Positions 1 to 6,661 of a DNA stretch of 9,964 bases are shown here, in pieces. The stretch lies in assembly GCA_029851945.1 (NCBI GenBank), contig JARKUZ010000077.1:1-9964 (forward strand), read 5' to 3'. Under the pieces are notes generated by a model that saw nothing but the letters and a program-made list of their open reading frames with translations, did not search any database and was not told where the DNA came from. Both the position numbers and the translations under genes were made by a program. Numbering within the stretch: position 1 is the first letter of the stretch; each line of letters begins with the position of its first letter. This stretch comes from Terrisporobacter sp. Lineage in GTDB: Bacteria > Bacillota_A > Clostridia > Peptostreptococcales > Peptostreptococcaceae.

Positions 1-102
1 AAATAATATAATTGTAATTTACTTTATGTAATTAATATTTATTTTTCAAAAAAAATCATTAAAGATCAGAAAGTACTAATTTTATTTTTATTTACATATT
101 TT

Positions 103-1074
103 TTAATTTTTCTTATCTTTTAAACATTTTTCAGGATAAATATATATTACTTCCCATTCATTATCTTCATTCTTTTTATAGTCTGCTATTTTTTTGTCCA
201 CACCATTAGTTAACTCATAAAAAAGTACATAGTATTCTTTATCATTCTTATCTTTATAATATGCTCGCTTTTCATATCCCTCTTCATTAACTATTACATC
301 ACCATCTATTAAAGAACACCAATTGCCATATTCTACTTCAACAAAAGATTTTGCATCATATGCCCAGCCATGATAAGGAGCACATAGGTAATTTTCTGGT
401 GAATATTCCATTTTTACTATTTTATATTTTCCATCTTCTTTTCTTAAATATATGTTTCCATAATAGTATGCAAATAATCCTTTCTCCTCTGTTGAACCTT
501 CCATAACTTCTAATTCTACAAAGTATTTTAATAAGTCTGGATTATCCTCATCAGAAGGTACATTATTAACTTTAATTAAATTAATATGTAGTATATTTTC
601 AAATGAATTAAAAAAATTCTCATATGATATTTTTTTCTTAAATGAATCAGATAAAAAGTTATATGCAACTGGATAAGGTCCTTTTGCATCTCCTATAGTT
701 CCGCATCCTGTTTCATTATTATCTGTAGGGTTTGAAGCTTCTCTTAGTACATTGAAATAATTAACTACAGTGTCTTTACCAGATTTAAAAGCATTATCTG
801 GTAAATTCATTTTATAAGGATTTTTATCATAAAATTCTTTTAAACTACTTATATCTTCATTATTTAATATAGTCATATTAGATGGCCTAAAAAATCTTTC
901 TAAATCGTACTCTGGACTAACGCTATCTACTAGTTGTAAATCATCATCTTCATGGCTTTCTAATACATAATTACCACCCATAATAAATTTTTTTTCATGA
1001 TCTAGTGCATATATATTTATGCTAGATGATAATATCATCATTAAAGTTAGAAATATATATTGTATTCTTCTCAT
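103..1074 (-). CDS. Secreted hypothetical protein with probable NTF2-like core
   Basis: 323 residues; I do not recognise the family by name. Residues 1-23 form a typical Sec signal peptide: RR near the start, a hydrophobic run (about 6-19), then small residues ending in IYA, with likely cleavage after A23. There is no lipobox cysteine, so a secreted rather than lipid-anchored protein is expected. The stretch from about 99 to 230 (DTVVNYFNVLREA, then NFLSDSFKKKIS, then alternating strands ending in DGKYKIVKMEYSPENY) has the helix-then-curved-sheet pattern of NTF2-like/SnoaL-like domains; that is inference from pattern only. Four cysteines (C124, C231, C253, C317) lie in the mature part and could make two disulfides. 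The ATG at 1074 has an AAGGAGGT ribosome site five bases upstream, which fixes the start. The gene is divergent from the reductive-dehalogenase-like gene and has no operon partner in view. No clear terminator is seen in bases 1-102. Confidence 0.8.
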   Translation of the reverse strand: MRRIQYIFLTLMMILSSSINIYALDHEKKFIMGGNYVLESHEDDDLQLVDSVSPEYDLERFFRPSNMTILNNEDISSLKEFYDKNPYKMNLPDNAFKSGKDTVVNYFNVLREASNPTDNNETGCGTIGDAKGPYPVAYNFLSDSFKKKISYENFFNSFENILHINLIKVNNVPSDEDNPDLLKYFVELEVMEGSTEEKGLFAYYYGNIYLRKEDGKYKIVKMEYSPENYLCAPYHGWAYDAKSFVEVEYGNWCSLIDGDVIVNEEGYEKRAYYKDKNDKEYYVLFYELTNGVDKKIADYKKNEDNEWEVIYIYPEKCLKDKKN

Positions 1075-1093
1075 ATTGACCTCCTTATTTTGG

Positions 1094-1121
1094 AATATAT
1101 TGTTACTTATAGTTTTTGCAA
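1094..1121 (-). promoter_or_regulatory. Candidate SigA-type promoter for the secreted-protein gene
   Basis: On the minus strand TTGCAA (1121-1116) is followed after 16 bases by TATATT (1099-1094). The -10 matches the consensus at five of six positions, the -35 at four of six. It ends about 20 bases before the start codon, so the untranslated leader would be very short. In such AT-rich DNA a chance match is quite possible. Confidence 0.3.
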
Positions 1122-1319
1122 TTTCTTCTAAAATACACTAAAAATATTCATAAATATAAAAAAATATATAAGCTTATATTCAAAACTATTTTTAATTCAA
1201 AAATAAATATTATTTCTAAATATTTTTATAATCTATTTTGGGTAATTTATCTAATTATCATAATAGCTCTTTATAGATACACTAATTATCTTCATATCTT
1301 TATTTATTAATAGATGACT

Positions 1320-1348
1320 TTTACATTTTAATATTCTACAATTATTAA
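1320..1348 (+). promoter_or_regulatory. Weak candidate promoter for the RdhA-like gene
   Basis: TTTACA (1320-1325), 17 bases, then TATTAA (1343-1348). Five of six and four of six consensus bases match respectively, with ideal spacing. The AAAGGGG ribosome site follows at 1368-1374. Weak because the surrounding DNA is nearly all A and T. Confidence 0.3.
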
Positions 1349-1382
1349 CGTAATACTTTATTATATCAAAGGGGATGAGACA

Positions 1383-2447
1383 GTGAAAAAAATAGATGAA
1401 AGAGATACTATGTTCGCAAGAGCTAATTATAAAAACGGAAGTGAGGCTTACAAGGATTATTATTCAAAAAATCCAGATAAGAAACAAATAGACGATAGTT
1501 TTAGAAATAGAACACAACTTTGTGGTGAAGATTCTATGACTTATAATAAATTAAATTCTCCTATTGCTGAATGTGCTTTTAATTTTTTAGGAGATATTAG
1601 AAATCTATGTGAGGGTGATATTTCGAAAGAAAAAGTTGAAGCAAACCCTGAGATTTTTTCTAAAAAAATAAAAGGTATCGCAAAACAATATGGAGCATCA
1701 GTTGTCGGTATAACAAAATTAAAAAATGAACATATCTATAGTCATAGAGGAAGGCATGAAGAAAACTATGGTGAAGAAATTAATCTCAATCATGAATATG
1801 CTATAGTTTTTGGGTGTGAAATGAATAAAGATATGATTAATAGATCTCCTATGATTGCAGAGGTTATTGAAACTTCTAAATGCTATGTAGATGCTGCAAT
1901 TATAGGTATGATAATTTCATATTATATTCGAAGTTTAGGATATGACGCTAGAAATCATATGGATGGTAATTATCTTGTGATACCAACACTTATAGCAAAA
2001 GATGCAGGTCTTGGGCAAATAGGAAGGAATGCTATTTTAACAAATAAAGATTTTGGCTCAAGATTAAGACTAGGAGTAGTTACTACTACCCTTACATTAT
2101 CACAAGATGATGAGATTGATTTTGGCCTAGATGATTTTTGCAAAGTATGTAAAAAATGTGCGCTACATTGTCCTAGTCAATCATTATCTAGAGAAGGTAA
2201 ATTAGGATTTAACAATAAATATAATTGGACTGTTAATGTAGAAACTTGTTATGAAAAATGGAGATATCTAGGAACCGATTGTGGTATGTGCATTTCTGTG
2301 TGTCCTTTTAGTCAAAATCTTGAAAGTATAAAAAATTGTGATTCTTTCAAAAAAAACGGTACTGCCATTGAAAAAGCTCTTAAAGAGTATAAAAGTAAAT
2401 TTGGAAGTAGAGTTTTCGTTCCAGGCAATCCATCTTGGTTAAGGTAA
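1383..2447 (+). CDS. Reductive dehalogenase/QueG-like corrinoid and double [4Fe-4S] protein
   Basis: 354 residues, starting at a GTG that sits eight bases after an AAAGGGG ribosome site. The C-terminal part has two ferredoxin-type motifs: C253-x2-C256-x2-C259-x3-C263-P, and C289 followed by C300-x2-C303-x3-C307-PF. The wide first gap in the second set, with the CYEKW and DCGMC residues, is typical of RdhA-type reductive dehalogenases. Residues about 165-232 (Y168, SYYIRSLGYDAR, then AGLGQIGRNAILTNKDFGSRLRLG) match the cobamide-binding, Nif-like core shared by RdhA and the epoxyqueuosine reductase QueG. Y168 could be the counterpart of the catalytic Tyr of RdhA enzymes, but this needs an alignment. 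There is no twin-arginine signal peptide and no adjacent small membrane anchor (RdhB), so a soluble cytoplasmic enzyme rather than organohalide respiration is likely. Substrate unknown. It stands alone, with its own terminator. Confidence 0.8.
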   Translation: MKKIDERDTMFARANYKNGSEAYKDYYSKNPDKKQIDDSFRNRTQLCGEDSMTYNKLNSPIAECAFNFLGDIRNLCEGDISKEKVEANPEIFSKKIKGIAKQYGASVVGITKLKNEHIYSHRGRHEENYGEEINLNHEYAIVFGCEMNKDMINRSPMIAEVIETSKCYVDAAIIGMIISYYIRSLGYDARNHMDGNYLVIPTLIAKDAGLGQIGRNAILTNKDFGSRLRLGVVTTTLTLSQDDEIDFGLDDFCKVCKKCALHCPSQSLSREGKLGFNNKYNWTVNVETCYEKWRYLGTDCGMCISVCPFSQNLESIKNCDSFKKNGTAIEKALKEYKSKFGSRVFVPGNPSWLR

Positions 2448-2466
2448 ATAAGTTACTTATATTTTT

Positions 2467-2504
2467 AAGAATATCCTCTAAAAATAAAGAGGATATTCTT
2501 TTTT
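2467..2504 (+). terminator. Intrinsic terminator of the RdhA-like gene
   Basis: A perfect 13-bp stem (2467-2479 with 2488-2500) around an eight-base A-rich loop, with a T run through 2504. The T run lies only on the plus-strand side; on the minus strand the hairpin is followed by A residues. It therefore terminates the plus-strand gene well and would serve the convergent trpP gene poorly. Confidence 0.9.
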
Positions 2505-2507
2505 ATT

Positions 2508-3053
2508 TTAACTTTGAAAACTAACCCTTCTCATAGTTACATGAATAAGTTTAAATACTAGCAACCCTACAAATAGATTTATTGCTACAGCAGGTACTAT
2601 AACTGCCATAAATAGCATTGAAAAATCTTCTGGTAAACCAACTAATATTTTAGCAGATGATAAAAATACTAATCCACTTATTACAGTTCCAAAACTTAAT
2701 AATAAACATGATACAATTAAATTTTGAGTTCTTTCTTGTAGTTTACTTATAAATGGTACTTTATATAATAACATCATCATGATATAAACTACGTTTGTAG
2801 TTATAAGTTTATCGATAATATTAGGTATTTGACCTCCAGGAAAAGTTGTTGTCATCCCAGAGAAAACTCCGGCTATTATTCCTGCTATTAAACAACTTTT
2901 GTAATCACCTTTATTTATAATAAAAATCGTAAATAACATTATCAGTGTCATATCTGGCTTTATACCAAATATAGCAGGTTCGATTTGATGTAAAATTAAA
3001 CCTATCCCTAAAAGTACAGCATTTAAAACTAATTTTTTTGTATTCATTTTCAT
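2508..3053 (-). CDS. trpP: Tryptophan transporter, TrpP family
   Basis: 181 residues, close to the usual size for the B. subtilis TrpP (YhaG) family. The conserved block FPGGQIPNIIDK (71-82) and KPDM (32-35) are the recognisable family marks. About six hydrophobic segments can be drawn (roughly 7-22, 33-47, 53-69, 83-98, 110-133, 147-170), so it is an integral membrane protein importing tryptophan. The start ATG at 3053 has a GGAGGA site seven bases upstream; a second in-frame ATG two codons later is less well placed. Independent support for the substrate comes from the leader: a T-box with a UGG tryptophan specifier lies directly upstream on the same strand. So uptake should rise when uncharged tRNA-Trp accumulates. 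The gene appears monocistronic. It converges on the RdhA-like gene. Confidence 0.9.
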   Translation of the reverse strand: MKMNTKKLVLNAVLLGIGLILHQIEPAIFGIKPDMTLIMLFTIFIINKGDYKSCLIAGIIAGVFSGMTTTFPGGQIPNIIDKLITTNVVYIMMMLLYKVPFISKLQERTQNLIVSCLLLSFGTVISGLVFLSSAKILVGLPEDFSMLFMAVIVPAVAINLFVGLLVFKLIHVTMRRVSFQS

Positions 3054-3159
3054 ATTTAATTCCTCCAGTATTTCTAATAAATTTAAATAAATTAATCCTT
3101 TTTTAAGTTCTTTTAGATCTTCAGTTCAAACCAAAATTCTCACCTACCTTTTCTTAAAA

Positions 3160-3439
3160 TTAAAAAACTCCGTCCTATTATAATAATAGGACGGAGTATA
3201 TTCCGCGTTGCCACCTAAATTGTGTATAATAAATACACCTCTCACTATTGGTACTAACATACCTCATTTGCTGTAACGTGCAACCCACGGTAAAGTCTAC
3301 TATCAAATAATTGATTTCGATTTACTCCTCAAAGGCCCATTCATCAAATTTCTTCTTGTCAAGATTCCACCATCCTCGACTCTCTGTATTGAACCTAAAT
3401 TTGATTACTATCCCTTTTCAAAGGATTTAATTTATTATT
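3160..3439 (-). promoter_or_regulatory. T-box riboswitch, tryptophan (UGG) specifier
   Basis: Complete T-box leader read on the minus strand. Stem I holds the GAGAGTCGAGGATGGTGG-type region (about 3383-3366) and a specifier loop GAATGGGCCTTTGAGG with UGG at 3339-3337, the tryptophan codon. The T-box sequence AGGTGGCAACGCGG occupies 3216-3203. Its bulge reads UGGC, which pairs with a tRNA 3' end GCCA, i.e. discriminator base G as in bacterial tRNA-Trp. A terminator hairpin follows. In this known class, uncharged tRNA binding stabilises the antiterminator and lets transcription enter the downstream gene, here trpP. Confidence 0.95.
3162..3197 (-). terminator. Regulated terminator of the Trp T-box
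   Basis: A perfect 14-bp stem (3184-3197 with 3167-3180 on the minus strand, core ACTCCGTCC/GGACGGAGT) with a three-base loop, then six T residues on the minus strand (3167-3162). It is mutually exclusive with the antiterminator fold that uses the T-box sequence. Confidence 0.93.
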
Positions 3440-3445
3440 AATATA

Positions 3446-3474
3446 ATAATATGCATTTATACCAACATTGTCAA
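3446..3474 (-). promoter_or_regulatory. SigA promoter of the T-box/trpP transcript
   Basis: A perfect TTGACA (3474-3469), exactly 17 bases, then TATTAT (3451-3446; five of six consensus bases). The start of transcription is expected near 3439, just ahead of T-box Stem I. The promoter lies only about 33 bases past the stop codon of the nif3-like gene on the same strand, and I see no terminator between them, so some read-through into the T-box is possible. Confidence 0.85.
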
Positions 3475-3507
3475 TACTATTTTTTAAATTTTCTAAATAA
3501 TCTATAT

Positions 3508-4605
3508 TTATATTATTTTAAATGGATTTAAATTTACTTCACTTTTTATAACTTCTACATCTTCTAATTTATCTAAAAATCTTTTCATTACATCTTTAAA
3601 AATATCTTCTGTATCAAAATGCCCACAATCAATTATACACATGCCCATGTCTAGCGCATCTTGAGCTTCATGATATTTAACATCTCCTGTAATTATAACA
3701 TCACAATTTTTAGATTTAGCTAAACTAACCATATCTGAACCAGCACCAGTTACTACAGCAATTTTTTTTATTTTTGTGTCTAATTCCCCTACAACTCTTA
3801 TATAATCCATATTTAATTTTAATTTTATTTCTTCACATAAATCTTGTAAGCTAATTTTATCATTCAATAATACATATCTTCCAAGCCCCACTGATTCACC
3901 CTTGTTTTCTAATTTATATACATCATATGCAACTTCTTCATAAGGATGAGATTTTATCATATTATCTATAGTTTTTTGTAAAAGTTTCGATGGTACAATA
4001 GTCTCTATTTTGACTTCTTTTACACTCTCTATCTCTCCTACAGTGCCTATGAACGGATTTGCATCATTTTCAGGCTTAAATGTTCCAATACCTTGAGTAT
4101 TAAAAGTACAATGACTATAGTTGCCTATATACCCAGCTCCAGCTTCTCCTAAAGCTTCTCTAACTATAATTTCATGAGATACAGGTACATAAACCGCTAT
4201 TTTATATAAAGTGTCACTATGAGTTACATCTAATATTTTAGTATTTTTAAATCCCATTATTTCCATAAAATAATCATTTAATCCATCAATAGCTATATCA
4301 AAATTTGTATGCATAGAATAAAGTGCTATATCATTTTTAATTAGTTTATGTATAAGTCTACCTTTTAAATCTTTTGTATTTATTTTATTTATTTTTTTAA
4401 ATATAAAAGGATGGTGAGTAACTATTAAGTCTATCTTATTTTCTATAGCCTCTTCTATTATACTTTCATTTGCTTCTAAGGTTACTAAAATCCTTTTTAT
4501 ATCATTATCAAAGTCTCCTACAATTAAACCTACATTATCCCAGTTATAAGCTAAATTTAATGGATATTTGTTTTCAATTTTTTTAACTAAATTATTTAAC
4601 TTCAT
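3508..4605 (-). CDS. Nif3/YqfO-like dinuclear metal-centre protein
   Basis: 365 residues, the length of the longer Gram-positive YqfO form. The N-terminal half carries WDNVG (22-26), THHPF with H64 and H65, and HTNFD with H99 and D103. The C-terminal half carries GAGSD (287-291), GDVKYHEA (307-314) and GHFDTE with H329 and E333. By analogy with E. coli YbgI, the His pair H64/H65, D103, H329 and E333 should bind two metal ions. Residues about 131-232, including YIGNYSHCTFNTQGIGTFKP and SHPYEEVAYDVY, form the extra PII/CutA-like middle domain of YqfO proteins. The family's exact function is unsettled; GTP cyclohydrolase-type activity and links to tRNA or metal handling have been suggested for homologues. 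The ATG follows an AAGGGG site, 15 bases after the trmK stop, so it is almost certainly co-transcribed with trmK. Confidence 0.9.
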   Translation of the reverse strand: MKLNNLVKKIENKYPLNLAYNWDNVGLIVGDFDNDIKRILVTLEANESIIEEAIENKIDLIVTHHPFIFKKINKINTKDLKGRLIHKLIKNDIALYSMHTNFDIAIDGLNDYFMEIMGFKNTKILDVTHSDTLYKIAVYVPVSHEIIVREALGEAGAGYIGNYSHCTFNTQGIGTFKPENDANPFIGTVGEIESVKEVKIETIVPSKLLQKTIDNMIKSHPYEEVAYDVYKLENKGESVGLGRYVLLNDKISLQDLCEEIKLKLNMDYIRVVGELDTKIKKIAVVTGAGSDMVSLAKSKNCDVIITGDVKYHEAQDALDMGMCIIDCGHFDTEDIFKDVMKRFLDKLEDVEVIKSEVNLNPFKII

Positions 4606-4620
4606 ACTTCTAACCCCTTA

Positions 4621-5307
4621 TCAGATTAAATTTTTTAATTTTTCTATTTTTTCATTAGCTGAATTTCTTCTTGATAAAATCGCATCTGATTCTTTATTTC
4701 CAAGTTTCTCAATTATATTATTATATTTTTTTATTTTATTGTCTATAAATTCCTTTAAAAGTTCATCTTTATTTTCTAGTAATTTTTTACCTACTTCATA
4801 ATATATATCATCTTCTACCTCAGTATTTTTACCAGTATATTTAGTCACTATGATTTCATATAATCTAAAATCTTCTTTTTCTAAACATTCATCTAGTATC
4901 TCATATCCGTTATTAAGTAAATATTTTCTTAATTCATCTTGAGCTTGCATTGGTTGTAGTATTAATTTTTCAGCTTCATGAGCCACCTCTTTATTTGCTT
5001 CTAATAGCTCACCTATTAAGATTCCACCCATGCCTGCAATTATAATTTCATCAACTTCTCCCTTTTTTAATACCTCTATACCGGAACCTAACCTTAAATC
5101 TACTTTATCCGCTAATTTATTTCTTTTAACTTCTTTTCTAGCATTTTCTAATGGTCCTTTATTTATGTCTGCTAATATTGCAAAATTTATTATATTTTTA
5201 TTTAAAAGATATACTGGTATATATCCATGATCTGTTCCTATGTCTGCTAATCTTTTATTTGGAGTAACAAGAGAAGCTATTTTTAATAATCTATTAGTTA
5301 ATTTCAA
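4621..5307 (-). CDS. trmK: tRNA (adenine(22)-N1)-methyltransferase TrmK
   Basis: 228 residues, a usual TrmK length. The Rossmann-type methyltransferase motif I is DIGTDHGYIP (22-31), which binds S-adenosylmethionine. AGMGG (91-95) and LQPM (117-120) are the family-specific blocks of the catalytic region. The C-terminal part (about 172-228) is a long, charged helical segment rich in Lys and Glu, matching the coiled-coil tail of B. subtilis TrmK, which helps hold tRNA. The enzyme makes 1-methyladenosine at position 22 of tRNA. The start is TTG at 5307, preceded at nine bases by AAAGGA (5322-5317); no other start is available before residue 93. Position next to sigA and nif3-like repeats the Firmicutes order. 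A terminator upstream (5442-5470) separates it from sigA, so it needs its own promoter within 5308-5440, where I see no clean match. Confidence 0.92.
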   Translation of the reverse strand: MKLTNRLLKIASLVTPNKRLADIGTDHGYIPVYLLNKNIINFAILADINKGPLENARKEVKRNKLADKVDLRLGSGIEVLKKGEVDEIIIAGMGGILIGELLEANKEVAHEAEKLILQPMQAQDELRKYLLNNGYEILDECLEKEDFRLYEIIVTKYTGKNTEVEDDIYYEVGKKLLENKDELLKEFIDNKIKKYNNIIEKLGNKESDAILSRRNSANEKIEKLKNLI

Positions 5308-5441
5308 TTTTTTTCGTCCTTTCGCCTTTTTTTATTATTATGTGTATTAATAATAAATTCTAAATAATAATTAAATTTATTTATTAGATTTTTATGTACA
5401 TGTATCATAATTTATTAAACTATAATAAGTTTCTTATAATG

Positions 5442-5470
5442 AAAAATTCGCCACAGTCTGGCGAATTTTT
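5442..5470 (-). terminator. Intrinsic terminator of the dnaG-sigA operon
   Basis: A perfect 12-bp inverted repeat (5442-5453 and 5459-5470, core TTCGCCA/TGGCGAA) with a five-base loop and A5/T5 flanks, so it can work in both directions. It begins ten bases past the sigA stop on the minus strand. No plus-strand gene runs into it. Confidence 0.9.
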
Positions 5471-5479
5471 CGTTATATA

Positions 5480-6640
5480 TTAATCTAAGTAATCTCTAAG
5501 CTTTTTAGATCTACTTGGATGTCTTAGTTTTCTTAAAGCCTTAGCTTCTATCTGTCTTATTCTTTCACGAGTAACGTCAAACTCTTTACCAACTTCTTCA
5601 AGAGTTCTTGCTCTACCATCTTCAAGTCCAAATCTTAATTTCAGTACTTTTTGCTCTCTTTCATTTAACGATCCAAGAACTTCTTCTATTTGATCTTTTA
5701 ATAATGAATATGCTGCCGCTTCTGCTGGCGCTAAAGCATCTTCATCAGGTATAAAATCACCTAAGTGACTGTCTTCTTCTTCTCCTATAGGAGTTTCTAA
5801 AGATACTGGATCTTGGGCAATCTTCATAATTTCTCTAACTTTTTCTTCAGACATTTCCATTTCTTTAGCTATTTCTTCTGGTTTAGGATCTCTTCCTAAT
5901 TCTTGTAATAACTGTCTAGATACTCTTATTAATTTATTTATAGTTTCAACCATATGCACTGGAATTCTTATTGTTCTTGCTTGGTCAGCTATAGCACGAG
6001 TTATTGCTTGTCTTATCCACCAAGTTGCATAAGTTGAAAATTTAAATCCTCTTTCATAGTCGAACTTCTCAACAGCTTTTATAAGACCTAAGTTACCTTC
6101 TTGTATAAGATCTAGAAATAGCATTCCTCTACCTACATATCTTTTTGCAATACTTACAACAAGTCTTAAGTTTGCTTCTACAAGTCTTTGTTTTGCGATT
6201 TCGTCGCCTTCTAACATTCTTTTTGCTAATTCTACTTCTTCATGAGGTTTAAGTAAAGGTATTTTACCTATTTCCTTTAAATACATTCTAACTGGATCAT
6301 CTATACTTATTCCTTTTGGTAAAGATAGGTCTAGTTTATCCATTTCAATATCTTCTTCTTTTTTTATGCTTTCATCAATATCATCATCTAAATTTTCAAT
6401 ATCTAATGTTAAGTCATCATCTTCTACAGAAAAATCAATTGCTACTTTTTCACTTTTAGTTTCTAATACTTCTATTCCAAGATTACCTAATGTTTCATAA
6501 AGATTTTCAACCTTATCTTTATCTAACTCTGTATCTGAAAAGGCTCCCATTATTTCATCTAATGTAAGAGATCCTTGTTTTTTACCTTTTTCAATAAGAT
6601 TCCTTGCTGCTAACCTTTTAGATTCTTTATTATTTGCCAC
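5480..6640 (-). CDS. sigA: RNA polymerase housekeeping sigma factor SigA/RpoD
   Basis: 386 residues from the start chosen here. The reading frame opens at a TTG at 6646, but the AGGAGGT site ends directly against that TTG. The GTG at 6640 lies seven bases beyond AGGAGG and gives [11 protein letters not shown], so I prefer it. Domains (numbers from the GTG): region 1.1 about 1-68; an acidic Asp/Glu linker about 69-100; region 1.2 with [11 protein letters not shown] (115-125); region 2 with [12 protein letters not shown] (157-168) and the -10-binding [17 protein letters not shown] (201-217); region 3 about 230-306; region 4.2 helix-turn-helix [28 protein letters not shown] (348-375), which reads the -35 element. 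All hallmark residues are present. It follows dnaG by about 20 bases in one operon. Confidence 0.97.
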   Translation of the reverse strand: MANNKESKRLAARNLIEKGKKQGSLTLDEIMGAFSDTELDKDKVENLYETLGNLGIEVLETKSEKVAIDFSVEDDDLTLDIENLDDDIDESIKKEEDIEMDKLDLSLPKGISIDDPVRMYLKEIGKIPLLKPHEEVELAKRMLEGDEIAKQRLVEANLRLVVSIAKRYVGRGMLFLDLIQEGNLGLIKAVEKFDYERGFKFSTYATWWIRQAITRAIADQARTIRIPVHMVETINKLIRVSRQLLQELGRDPKPEEIAKEMEMSEEKVREIMKIAQDPVSLETPIGEEEDSHLGDFIPDEDALAPAEAAAYSLLKDQIEEVLGSLNEREQKVLKLRFGLEDGRARTLEEVGKEFDVTRERIRQIEAKALRKLRHPSRSKKLRDYLD

Positions 6641-6661
6641 ACTCAAACCTCCTTCCTTATT

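Larger units (their letters stand above)
1075..1382. other. Divergent intergenic region, no gene seen
   Basis: About 308 bases of strongly AT-rich DNA separate the two divergent genes. It holds the ribosome sites of both and candidate promoters for each. A 64-codon plus-strand reading frame (1116-1310) is present, but it consists of Ile/Tyr/Lys/Phe/Asn typical of random AT-rich sequence and has no ribosome site before its ATG. I see no riboswitch or strong hairpin here. Confidence 0.6.

Noticed and set aside
1116..1310. 64-codon plus-strand reading frame between the divergent genes
   Set aside because: No ribosome site, composition of random AT-rich DNA, and it overlaps the promoter region of the minus-strand gene.
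2467..2500. Bidirectional terminator also ending trpP
   Set aside because: On the minus strand the hairpin is followed by A residues, not T, so only the plus direction is supported.
3120..3145. Tiny leader peptide between the T-box terminator and trpP (GTG AGA ATT TTG GTT TGA)
   Set aside because: Five codons, no tryptophan codon in frame; the T-box already explains control.
4568..4801. Plus-strand reading frame across the nif3-like/trmK junction
   Set aside because: Antisense shadow of two well-supported genes.
5030..5230. Plus-strand reading frame inside trmK
   Set aside because: Antisense shadow of the TrmK catalytic domain.
5308..5440. Promoter for trmK (TATGAT near 5410)
   Set aside because: No acceptable -35 at 16-18 bases; not distinguishable from AT-rich background.
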